From Tubulanus polymorphus (taxonomy: Eukaryota; Nemertea; Palaeonemertea; Tubulaniformes; Tubulanidae): a stretch of 64,000 bases of DNA. The first letter of the stretch is position 1; every line of letters begins with the position of its first letter. This document shows, piece after piece, positions 13,081-26,305 of the stretch. The DNA is taken from assembly GCF_964204645.1 (NCBI RefSeq), contig NC_134030.1, positions 12,336,278 through 12,400,277 on the forward strand. Direction: 5' to 3'. A program made the position numbers and the translations under genes. The notes under the pieces are model-generated. The model was not told the DNA's origin, did not search any database, and saw only the letters and a list, made by a program, of their open reading frames with translations.

Positions 13081-13690
13081 ACGATATTTGAGAAGTTTCA
13101 CTTGGGCAGTGGTGGTCAGTGATGGTCAATTTATGAATTTTAATGGCAAATCCTTTCTAGTTTCACACCAAATGCGGTACCGGTATATCGTTCTTTCAAG
13201 AAGTTTCAATTGGTCAGTGGTGGTCAGTGATGGTCAATTTATGAATTTTCAATGGCGAATCCTTTCTAGTTTCACATCAAATGCGGTACCGGTATATCGT
13301 TCTTTCAAGAAGTTTCAATTGGTCAGTGGTGGTCAGTGATGGTCAATTTATGAATTTTCAATGGCGAATCCTTTCTAGTTTCACATCAAATGCGGTACCG
13401 GTATATCGTTCTTTCAAGAAGTTTCAATTGGTCAGTGGTGGTCAGTGATGGTCAATTTATTAATTTTCAATGGCGAATCCTTTCTAGTTTCACATCTAAT
13501 GCGGTACCGGTATATCGCTCTTTCAAGAAGTTTCAATTGGTCAGTGGTGGTCAGTGATGGTCAATTTAGTAATTTTCAATGGCGAATCCTTTCTAGTTTG
13601 ACACCATAACGCGGTATATCGTTTTCATATTCGAGAAGTTTGAATTGGTCATTGGTGGTCAGTGATGGTCAGTGATGAATTTGCAATGAT
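13081..13690 (+). repeat. Tandem array, six copies of a ~109-bp unit
   Basis: The word AGAAGTTTCA (or a close variant) recurs at 13,091, 13,199, 13,308, 13,417, 13,526 and 13,634, giving a period of 108-109 bp. Each unit carries GGTCAGTGGTGGTCAGTGATG and a GCGGTACCGGTATATCG segment. The central units are almost identical and the edge units are more diverged, as unequal exchange would leave. The open frame running through the array is a by-product of the repeat. Confidence 0.9.
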
Positions 13691-14231
13691 GATTCCTTAG
13701 TAGTTTGAAAACAAACATTACATGATAAATTTCCGAAATTCGAAGTCAAGTGTTCAGACTCGGGGATATCTCAATTGGTCAGTTACTGACCATCATGGTG
13801 TCACCATTGTGGTCTATAGCTCAAATAAAACATGTGGAACCGACGAAGGGGCCCAAAAGCGTTCAATCATTTTCTGGAGTGTCGTGATCCAAAAATGCCC
13901 TAACTGGAAAAGGCAGTCTCTCAATTGGATAAAACCAAATCGGACAGGACAATTAAAATTTGGGAAGGTAGTGGTCTTTCCACGAAGCCCACGCGGTGAG
14001 CGTATTATTATGAAATCTTTTTTTAAACCACCATGTACCACGAAGTAATAAACATCGTTGTAAGCACTTGAAACAGCCATTAACCACTTGAAACTGTCAG
14101 ATCAAACATCATACCGCATCCCCGCAAAGAGGGGTGGTTCAGCAAACCGGAGTTTTCATTGGCCTCTCTAGACTACCCCGCCAGTACGGGTAGCCGAGCA
14201 AACCGGAAAACTCATAATGAGTAACGGTTAC
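13691..14231. other. Intergenic, nothing recognised
   Basis: Overlapping open frames on both strands lack motifs and partner exons. No repeat was identified. Confidence 0.35.
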
Positions 14232-14376
14232 CGGTACTTGTTCAATTCTATTGAATTCTCCAATAAGGCAAGTGACGAGAAAATCTGAATAAGGAACACG
14301 TGACGGTTCCTTGTTCCTTCTTGGGAGATAAATTCTCAATAAGTAACGGAATGAGGAATAAGGAACAAGTAATGAA
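14232..14376. repeat. Fold-back repeat, diverged copy of the 8.25-kb hairpin
   Basis: It shares GGGAGATAAATTCTCAATAA, GTAACGG, GAAAATCTGA and GGAACAAGTAATG words with 8,249-8,360, and has internal inverted GGTTCCTTGTTCC / GGAACA segments. It is a second, rearranged member of the same fold-back family. Confidence 0.5.
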
Positions 14377-14975
14377 CTTCACTGGGGTTGTCGGGCCGTA
14401 AACATCGAAAATTGGAGTCGTCATCCCGAAATCCACCGGAGGCTGTGAAAAACTTGTAGGGCCTACTCCATGTAATTGAAATTTAGCAGTTTTGGCAAGT
14501 ACAATGTAGGCCTACCGTAGTGAGTTTTGGCTTTGGCAAGTTTTGGCTTTGAAGCGTCGTGTAATCGACAAGTGATTTGACGCGTCAATGATGGAAACTG
14601 TTGATTGTGATACAGTCGTTATTATGACATCTGTTTCAATGCCCTGAACTGACGGCTGTTAGAAATAAGAAAAGATAAGTTGATAATTTAAAATTAAGAA
14701 ATCTATGAAATAATGAATATATTGATTTGTCAAAACTAAAGGAAACTGATATTTACTAGCGCAGGCGGTAATTCAAAGGATGGTTCAATGCCAATAAGTA
14801 TTCATTCCTCTATGTTCTATTTCAACAAAAAGTATACAGATCATTAAACGGACATTAATTACTGAAAACTAATTCCCAGCATTGTCGGAATTTCCCAGTG
14901 CAAAAGAACGGAAGAAAAACTGTAAGATTGAACGTTAAAATAGATACCAATGAGTTGTAAAATATTTCATTGCTG

Positions 14976-15285
14976 AGTTTCAAGGTCATTAGATTTTGTA
15001 TATGGTGAGCAGAGGGCGTTGAATAGTAGAATAACTTAGTATTTTCATATTATATTAGTAAGCCTACCTAGCTAGGCCTATTTTGTTATCCTTGCAAAAT
15101 TGTAACCATGACATGTTCTATGATAGTGGTGAGTTTCAAGGTCATTGGTGTCAGTGTTTGGTCACCAGGGGGCGTTGAATAGTGGAATAAATTAGTATTT
15201 CTTTATATTGTTACCTAGGCATATTTTGAAACGCAATCAATTGCAAAGTTACACGTACAGCTCATGACATGTTATATGCGTTTAC
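14976..15285 (+). repeat. Two-unit tandem repeat, ~155-bp unit
   Basis: GAGTTTCAAGGTCATT recurs at about 14,976 and 15,131. In both units it is followed by a GGGCGTTGAATAGT.GAATAA segment and a further CATGACATGTT word. The two copies have diverged. No gene is visible. Confidence 0.6.
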
Positions 15286-16588
15286 ACTGTGAAGTTATAA
15301 GACCGGCAAAAGCTACTACATCCACAGTTTTTTATAGTGTCTATTCTGATAGCTGTTTATGACGATATACCAAATGCATCTATCCATCGGGGTGAAAATG
15401 CATCAAAAACTTTAGAACATCACGGGGAGTTCAGTACAGGGGCTTGGGGATATTTGGGAATTTGAAAGCGTTTGAGATGCATTGCCTAGACAATCCAAGT
15501 TAAAACGCCACGTATTAAGTCACTAATGTTGATGGAAATTTCTTCTTGAAACGTTTTACAGCATCAATCATTATTCAGTTCAGCCTCAGTCTACATTCTA
15601 GGCCTACATTTCTACAACAACATGTACGTCTCTACCCGTCACTGGGGAAATTTTGGAAACTGAAGTATTTTAGGTGCATTTCCCGGAGAATCATACTTAT
15701 CCATTAACGAGAAAATCTCTATGAAACGCCGGCAATCAAACATCGGACTTAGCAGGAAAATCAGTGATGGAAAAATGAAGTCTAAAAAGTTTTCTTTGAA
15801 AACAATGGAACCCAGGATTTTCCCCGAACCCCCTGGGAACTGGTCAAAAATTTTGTCAGCCATTAGGCATATAGACAGCATATTGACAGTTGAGTCGTTT
15901 GAGAAAAATGTGTGCACAAAAATAATTTTCATTTTTCGAAAAGGGCACGTCGGAACTTAACGGGATTCGATCCTACCGAACACCCCCTAGATCCGCCTCT
16001 AAGAATAGTCGAAATGCACTCAAAATTGAATTTTCATTGACATTGTGATGCAGACGTCATACATATCCTGCCATGAAAAGTAATAAAGAGTAACTTAATC
16101 TATTGACTGTGAATAATTGGCCAATCGCTCGCCACAATCATATACGTGCCCGATTACTAACAGTTCATGTTTGACGACTCCTTTTCATAGGCTAACCTTG
16201 AACCGCAGTTCTTTTGAACCAAGGTTATTAGTCATTTGCCAGTAATCTCTATTCTTTATTGGGTTACACGGTACTTATCCAATTTTCACCTTTCCTATTC
16301 GAATGAGAAGTTCGTTATTTAATTTCCAGTGACTTTGTACTTCCATAAAATGCTGCAACGAAACGTTGAATAAATAACCAGAGCCAGGAACTAACCGAAT
16401 AAGTAACAACTATCAAATAAATAATCAGACTCAGCTGCGAATTGATTTTAAAATGATAACAAATTATTGGAACATTTACGAGAAATTACAGCATTTATGC
16501 AATGTAACAATGAATAAACAAATTTCACATATGCATTGATTATTTACAAATGAAACCTGATCTATCAGATCCACAACAACCACAACCA
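15286..16588. other. Intergenic, no gene seen
   Basis: Open frames at about 15,640-15,960 exist on both strands of the same DNA but have no supporting motif or splice partner. No RNA gene or repeat was supported. Confidence 0.35.
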
Positions 16589-16706
16589 GGGCCCAGTTTT
16601 ATAGACTGGTATTACCTTAAACCCGGAGGCTAACTCAATTGATAATGAATTAGTTGAATGAGTTAGCCCCGGGTTAAAAGTAATACCAGTCTATAAAACC
16701 GGCCCC
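16589..16706. repeat. Near-perfect ~118-bp palindrome (MITE-like)
   Basis: CAGTTTTATAGACTGGTATT on the left is the reverse complement of AATACCAGTCTATAAAAC on the right. The inner AACCCGG and GGCTAACTCA words are mirrored by TGAGTTAGCC and CCGGGTT. Only a short loop separates the arms. It is probably a small fold-back transposon. Confidence 0.75.
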
Positions 16707-17035
16707 AGAAGTTTTGTGAAATAAATCACACGTGCACATTCCTGTACGAAGCCAATAGTTGTGCAAAGTCTCATCAAAATACAAGAAAAGACTTATCCGC
16801 CGCATGTAATCTACTACACAGATAGATGAAAAAATGGGCGCCAATCAGCCATATATTTGATTTTTCGAAAATAAATCGCAGGTGCGAACTGAATACCATA
16901 TGAGATACCTTAAGTTTCATAGAAATACAACCAAAGAGACCTCCGAGGAGTCATCCGCGCAGTTTACTACACGGACGGACGCCGGTATTGACAAGCTGAC
17001 ACCACCACCCCACTTTGTTGCGCGTAAGCCATCCT

Positions 17036-17441
17036 CCCCCGCCAGGGATTCGAACCTGATGGCATCAAGGTTGCCACGGTACGAAACCCTTGCCACACTA
17101 GACCGCCATCCTCCCCTGGCAGGGATTCGAACCTGATGGCATCAAGATCGCCACGGTACGAAACCCTGCCACACTAGACTAGGAGTAGGTACATGCGCAG
17201 CTTAGATGATGTCCTTATTAGCCAATCAGAAATCCTGTTTTATTCAAGCCCGGGTTTTCCCATTTATAGTTCTTCCGTGAAATCTACTTCAGTGATTATA
17301 CAACGAGCAATCTGATTGGTGCCGCAGGTTTTCGCGCGGCAAAGCTGCGCGTGTACCTGCGGACCTGGTCTACTAAGGCAGGGGTTCGTGCCGTTGCTGA
17401 GTGTAGCGATGCCATGTACGAATCCCTGCCGAGGGAGGATG
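17036..17441. repeat. Palindromic tRNA-like fold-back element, copy 2, with a duplicated arm
   Basis: The right arm (about 17,340-17,441) carries tRNA-like words ending GAATCCCTGCCGAGGGAGG. The left arm (about 17,104-17,200) is its inverted counterpart, with GGCAGGGATTCGAACCTGATG on the plus strand and GTACATGCGCAGC facing GCTGCGCGTGTAC. A second tandem copy of the outer left arm lies at 17,036-17,103. The centre matches the element at 2.36-2.67 kb. Confidence 0.65.
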
Positions 17442-20282
17442 CGGGTAAGTCTGATAAGAAAAATGTTGAATAGTGCAAAGGAGACTTTAAAAAGAGCTTT
17501 GGTTCATACATATCATATATATCATGACTCCTGTAATGTGTGTACTTATGCTTATAGTTTTTATTTGTGGGGATGCGCGACTTTCCGGTTTGTCGACATT
17601 CCAATTGTTTGATGTAACAAACATATCTTCAACTCTGGACCAAACACCCTCAGACTCAACGGGATCCAATCGCAATAGATACCTCAATATCTGATATACG
17701 TCCACCGTCTTTATAGGGCCATGTTCCCGGTTGAGTTTGAAATCTGAAAAACACGACTTGTTTTGGATATTCACATTTTACCCAAATAACATATTATTCT
17801 ACGAAATAACTTTATGTTGGCAAATTGTATTGTGTGCTTGAAGAGTTAGGACGTCATGAAACTGTGCAAGAAAATAGCCGTTTCGTCTTTTCATTCTTTT
17901 ATAGCATGGTTTCTAGTGGCGAGCAAATAGAAATTTCGTGTAGCTAGGAAATTTTCTACCGGAGTGCCGTGCAATAATTCTTTTCCGTGCCTTGAATTAA
18001 CCAATGAATCTTATTACATTAACTTTATTTTCAGATGATAATAACTTTTGACAAATAACATAATCACAAATTTGTGAAGATGGTAATAACAATTCACAGT
18101 CCGAAAAAATCCGAAATAACACAAAATACATTGTATGTCTAATAATCGAGTCATCCTAAGATTTCCAAATCTTTTAAGAAATTTATGAATTTATCGGTGT
18201 TTGGGTGTACAAAATACTTTCTAGGGATGTATTGAGATCTGGGTGTAGCGTATTTGGGACATACTAATAAAACATGGTATAAATCTTCAATTTTGATCAT
18301 CATTAAAAATAGGGCAGGTTCGATTCTCATAAGATACAGTTTCTACACATATTCGAGCATCGGTACCTAGTAAAAATTATTCTCACCAGATGGCATGCCA
18401 GTTGATCAGATGTTCAGTTGCGCGCAGGCGTCATGACATGTGAACTTAAATAAGTTTCTGCGTATTAGGTTCGAGTCCCGCAAACTATGAAGTGTCGCTG
18501 GCTCACTTTGTTTGTTGCGTAAAAGGTTTCTTATCTCAAATATGAAATAATAAACTTTCAAAACCGCAGTATCTATTTGTATTTGCTTTAAGGTTCGAAT
18601 CCCGAAATTGTGTAATAGAAAAATATATTAGGATATATTCATACACTGCTGCATATCTCAAATCTTAAACTTACTGCATCTCATACACTGCTGCATATCT
18701 CAAATCTTAAGCTTACTGCAAGACATAACCCGTTATCTCCAAAAATACGAAAGATCTTCTTAACCCTCTATTGACCCACGTGGCAAATTTGCTACACAAA
18801 TTTTAGGGGCTCAAAAATAGGGAGAAGGTGATTACATCCTCTATTAACCATTGTAGCAAATATAGTACATTTTACTTAGTTCATTCATATGACAACAGAT
18901 GGTAGCACCTCAGAGTGATTATTTCTGACAATGAGTGAAGTTTACTCAATTCACATGGACAGCAATACCATTTTAGCAGCAAATTCAAAATAAAAATCTA
19001 GAAGTCCCTTCATGCATAAAGATGTCATAATACAGACCTATTTAATGCCTAATACTCGTACAACAACTAGGCATCTTAAATAAATGCCTAAGTCTAGCAT
19101 TTAGTGATTGATGGTCAAAGTTTCTTGTAGCTAATTTATTACATTGGTAAAAAGCCGAACCCATATGTCAAATAAATATTTTTACAGTTTATGAATTTCA
19201 TCGGCATTCTTACTTAGATGTATTCATATTAGTTCCAAATAGCATTCTAGTTTGTAATAGTTATCGAATTTAGATTGAATTGAAAATATTATAGTAGGTG
19301 AGGGTTGTTGATATATCATGTGATCAAGTGTAAAGGGTTAATTCCCGCCAGTTTTCTTTTTGCTCTCGTCACATCTGTAACCAATCTGAGTGTTTTTAGT
19401 TGCAATAAAATAGTCGTAGTATACACACGTTTACGGTTTTCTCTCACTGCGCCTAAGGATAGAGAATTATCTGGAAAGATGTCTTTAACAAGGGGATCTT
19501 CTGAGCTTATAACTCCCCAGTGGGTAAGAGATTCAATGAATTCAACACCACCTCTAAAAAGCACTATGCTGTCAAACCTCCATTGCCGACATCCAATATG
19601 AAAGTGTAGCTATTTCTAGCCTCGGTGAAACAAAGTGACATTGCAAGAAGTTGGCCAAATTGATTCAGTCAGATCAGATGTCCAGATCAGATGCGCAACA
19701 ACTGAAACTATTTATTGATATTCCATGTTAAGAAATAAATGGTACTATCGCAATATTGCATCTGAGAATGAAGATGCATTTGAAAGATTTTTTCTCAAAT
19801 TTTTACTTTACTGACCAATGTAGCAAATTTGCAACATTTCAGAAAACTAGATCAAATGGGCCAAAATCTATTTTTGTTAATAGGTATCGTTTTACTATAC
19901 CATATTGGCTGTATATGACAGAAATTAGAATTTTCTGCACATCAGAATTGGTACCGTTTAATAGAGGGTTTTAAGCAATTATTGAAAAATAACGAAGAAT
20001 GCCTGATCCTGGTCCGTCCGCAGTTGTGAGTCAAAAAGAGTCAAATCAAGACTCACATCTATGAATAAATTTTGGGATTAATAGCACTGCTAATAAAATA
20101 AATCAGCGACATTGTGGTCATCAATTTGAAATAAGGATCAAAATTTTGTGGGATTTGAACCTAATAGAAACTACAGTGACGCTCATGCTGGAGTCATTAA
20201 AGTTCACATGCCATGACGCCTGCTGCGCACAACAAAATTAATTTCGACCGACTGGCACGCCATCTGGTGACATAGTAGGTTT
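17442..20282. other. Intergenic, minor repeats only
   Basis: A 42-bp unit beginning CATACACTGCTGCATATCTC is duplicated head to tail at 18,640-18,720. Isolated B-box-like words (GGTTCGAGTCCC near 18,468 and GGTTCGAATCCC near 18,591) suggest worn tRNA-derived repeats. No exon could be supported upstream of the end of the ENPP-like gene. Confidence 0.4.
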
Positions 20283-20380
20283 ATCCTTGATGACATGAGT
20301 TGATTCTTCACGTCATGACATTATCCTTCACGTTATGGGTGTATCCTTCACGTGATGACTTAAACGTCTGTTTGGCCGCC
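20283..20380 (+). repeat. Dispersed repeat with ~22-bp subunits, copy 1
   Basis: About three irregular subunits of the form TTATCCTTCACGTTATGGGT are followed by GTCTGTTTGGCCGCC. A related copy with about six subunits lies at 50,011-50,178 and shares both the opening ATCCTTGATGAC and the closing TCTGTTTGGC words. Its role is unknown. Confidence 0.6.
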
Positions 20381-20395
20381 CATACACTGGTAAAT

Positions 20396-23300
20396 CTAGG
20401 TATTGTTCATATACAATATTAGTCCTGTAGTTACGATAGTAAATGGCTCTACTTGATCTCTGAAGGACGTTTTGCCTGCATTGAGTATACTGATCTTTTA
20501 AACGTTGCTCTATGGATTTAATAAACCATAGCGAATGTCCAAATTTTCCTCTTGACTAATTTTGCTAATTGAACAATTTCGTATTTGACGGTACTATGAC
20601 TCACCTGGGCCTTTAGCTATAAAAACTGCCTTCATTTCTTCATATCGAGCATCATAACCGTTGCATCCATGATAAGGCTCCTTTTGACCAGAACTATTTA
20701 CAAATGTTGGATAATCTTGGCCCGGCTGATAATAAGCAAAAACAGTTGATTCGTAATTATCTTCCTAAATTCAGTGACTTGACCAGACTAACTGTAATAT
20801 TCTAATTTCAGACATATGTTTTTTTCATTTGATCAAAAGAGGTATATATAAGAAATATATCGAAAACTATTGTGGCTGATTCGAGGAAATTAAACGAAAA
20901 TTTGACACTCACTCAATCCAAATGCTTTAACATAACGAAAACGCCACGTTGAAACCAAGTAATATTCATTTTATTGTGTTTTTCATTATTTTTACGCCAC
21001 ATTGAAATCAACTTTCTTAGAGAAAAGTTAAGACCGGATTTTCTCTTTCCGTAGTCTTTTTTCGAATCAGCGTGGTCTTTTTCAACTTTGAGTTATCCAA
21101 AAATGGTTGCATTTTAATTTTTCTATATGGCTCAAAAGCCACCGCGGTGCTAACTCATGGAGTTTTACAACAAAAATCTACCGTATAGACTTGGTCCACG
21201 AGTCAATTTTTCTATCGATTGTTTTGGCCATAAACTTTAAGTATTGCATTTTCTCAACTCACACTTTTCAATCAATGTGTTTGTATATTTGGAGTCTTTC
21301 TCCCATATATAAACCTGGGCAGTATGCAAAGTCTTGACTCCAATTCCCCCAAATTCTGGCAAATTTAGTTAACAGTTGGTGGATGGCAACATCATCCAAA
21401 ATGTATATTAATTTCACTATACCTACCGGTAGAAGATAAGTTCCCGGCCTTGCAACTACCAGTATGGGACTGGCACGATATGAAAGTCCCAGCCGATACT
21501 TTTCCGGAATATCCTTCCGCAAATACACGCCCTCAAAACGCTCAGAATTAAAAGTTTTTACGAATGACGTTACGTGCTTATAAACCTGTAGTAAAAGAAT
21601 AAAGTTGATTTGGCGCGTCTGCCTTGTGCTTTGACACGACGACTCGAGTAATGGGAATCGAATGGTTCTGTCTAAAGAACATACCTCTAACCGCCCTTTG
21701 GTTTTTTCGTTCCCATTTTGTTTAGTGTTTTAGATGCAACCTGAATGATTCATTTTAGGACTTCACCCAGTCCTGAGCGTGGCGCCCCGTAATACTGCGT
21801 GTACTAAGGAACTCGCGTGTGTCCAAGCGATATACCACTGTCACTGACACTCAGGTTCTTACTCACAGTGCATTCGTTACCGATTAAACAATTTAAAGAA
21901 TGGGATTAAACAATTTAAAGAATGGAACATGTTATTTATAAGAAAAAACATCATCATTAAGGCTATGCACTAGCCTAGTGCTTTTCTGCTGATGTGATGT
22001 ATCATAACAACTTATAAGTTTCATTCACTTCAAATAAAGATACATTGTATTTTAAAACATGTACAAGGTATAAAATGATCAACTGTCTCAATCTGTTTTG
22101 GAATAGATAAAATATGTGCCTAAAATTTAATAAGATTTTATTCACATTTCTGGTTTTTACAGTAAAATTTCAATTTTAGAAAATTAAATCGTTCCGGCAA
22201 AATTGATTATCTATTTTTACAATTAAACCCCTCTCCTCTGTAGCAGAATTGAAATTTTATTGAAACTTTTTGAATGATATTATGATATAGCAGTGGTTTA
22301 AATGGAAGGGGTAATAAATAGTGCTGTTCAGTAAGCTTAGTATGATTTGGATGCGTGGCTTAGGCGCGCTATCCCTCAGTGTCCTTGCTTGAAATAATGT
22401 ACTTTTGTCAATTGTACATTTGGGCGCTCGAACCTACTTTAAAGTAATCTTCGATATCAGCTGAAACCCGTCTGGATTCTATGCTTCACCCGAAACGAAA
22501 AAACCAAAGGGTGGTTAGAGGTATGTTCTTGAGACGGACCCGAATCAAATGGCTCTTCTCAGCCAATATTGCTTAGGATGAGTAGTGTAAAACAATAATG
22601 CGGAACCATCATTCTTCACTTTATTACCTGCATTATCTTGTTATCGGCCGGCCAAATCCATAACATGGCTCCGTCTTCTTTAAAGCGTACAACATCCGCT
22701 GATACAATGTACCTGGACATGTCGATTACAAACACCGGTGAACAATATTCCATCCCGTGGTCAGAAACTAGTACTATATTCAACATTTCAGATAATCCAA
22801 GTTTCTCTGTCTCTGTTATAATACGCTGTATAAGATGATCTACGTGACGAACAGCAGCTCGTGTTCTTTTGTCAAATGGCCCGTATTTCCTGCCAGCAGT
22901 GTTCACGTGATCGATGTATGTAACTTAAATGAAGAATCAGTAATACGTAAGAATCTTCGAAGAATTCTGCTATTGTTTATTACAAGCTTGAAAGAATGAT
23001 TGAATTTTGGGCTCTTACACACGAAATCAACGGAACCATCTGCTATTCGTTTGACACCTTCCGATACGCCGTCGCAAACATCTGACATGGTCAAACTGCC
23101 ATAATTGTTTGGTGGTCGGCAGTAAACTGGATGCTCATTTTTTATAGCTACTTGACATCCATATGCTAATTCCATATAAGTCGATATTCTCTACAGCATT
23201 AATTGTATATTTTATGTACGTACAACCTGTTAGGCTGTTTAGGCTTTGGATATATCCATGACACTTTGTACAATTTTGTATGTTGACTTATATTTGTGTA

Positions 23301-23997
23301 TTTTGACCTAATCTGTGTTTTGTACTGATTCTTTTGTGCAAATTTCAATTCAATTCAATAATTTACGTTCTAATTTTTCTTCGCTTACTTTTTCCAGAGA
23401 CAAAAGTTTCTATTTTCTATACACGTATAGGCCTACTGATCAATTTTCCTTCCTTCAGACTGTGTGGCAAGTTTGCAAATTGATAAGGGAACATAATCTT
23501 AATCAATGGCTTTTCAGCGTTCCTACCAGTTTTGATGTTGATATCCAGATTGGCTCTACGGAATTCCACCAATAGGACTTTGTCGATTCTGGGTTTTTAC
23601 CAGCTTCAAAAGTTTCGTAGTTTAACGGGTCAAACATGTAATCGCTTATGAGACCATGCTTTTCTGGGTACATACCTAACGAAAATATGTAACCAGGAAA
23701 ATATAATGACTTGCGAATTCAATACTTATGTATGTACGTTTATAATGAAGAAAGACTACCTGTAACAATGCTATAGTAATTCGGAAAAGTCAATGTTGGA
23801 AAAACAGGATCCAAATATTCCACGTTAACGCCATTATTTATCAGACTTCTAAATCCTTTCAATCCGTCTATATCTAAATAATCAGGACGAAAACCTCCCA
23901 CATACAATACTAAAAGTTTCGACGGCCTAGTCTTGTCTACGGTCAGAATAGAACGAAATAACAATAAAAAACATATTGCTATATACATATAGAACAT
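20396..23997 (-). CDS. ENPP-family ectonucleotide pyrophosphatase/phosphodiesterase-like protein, probable pseudoenzyme
   Basis: Seven exons: 23,997-23,760; 23,675-23,527; 23,190-23,019; 22,923-22,628; 21,585-21,427; 20,764-20,605; 20,475-20,396. All introns are GT-AG and the phases agree, giving 417 residues, close to ENPP4-7 length. Residues 1-20 form a signal peptide. Family landmarks are GGFRPDYL (34-41), the nucleophile motif LTFPNYYS (Thr70), KYGP (199-202), SDHGM (240-244), NGYD (373-376) and AKGP before the last exon. Known ENPPs hydrolyse phosphodiester or pyrophosphate bonds outside the cell using two zinc ions. Here Gly34 replaces the first metal-binding Asp, Asn194 the second, Arg198 a His ligand and Asn373 another His ligand; only Asp241-His242 and Thr70 remain. 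I infer a folded but metal-deficient protein. Intron 4 holds a MITE-like inverted repeat. The start is the first ATG before the signal peptide. No C-terminal membrane segment is obvious. Confidence 0.85.
21670..22535. mobile_element. MITE-like element in ENPP intron 4
   Basis: A ~44-bp segment at 21,670-21,713 (AAGAACATACCTCTAACC, then CCCTTTGGTTTTTTCG) is repeated in inverse at 22,492-22,535 with about five mismatches. The ~780 bp between them has no coding sense. The layout suggests a non-autonomous DNA transposon, although I could not define a target-site duplication or exact ends. It lies wholly inside the intron between the exons encoding NKIMQ and VYKHV. Confidence 0.5.
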
Positions 23998-26169
<2,172 letters not shown>

Positions 26170-26305
26170 CGTGAAGTCAATTATGAAACTTAAATCTTAT
26201 CGTTGTAATGATTTATTCAAAAAATTAAACGACATGTATAATCTTAAAGATAAATGGAATGTGATTTTTATCAGTGTTGAGAGTGCGTAAATTCTGAATC
26301 GCTGT

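Noticed and set aside
17036-17441. Functional tRNA genes at the GGTTCGAATCC words
   Set aside because: The B-box is recognisable, but arms do not form a cloverleaf, the copies are in fold-back repeats and spacing to an A box is wrong or diverged.
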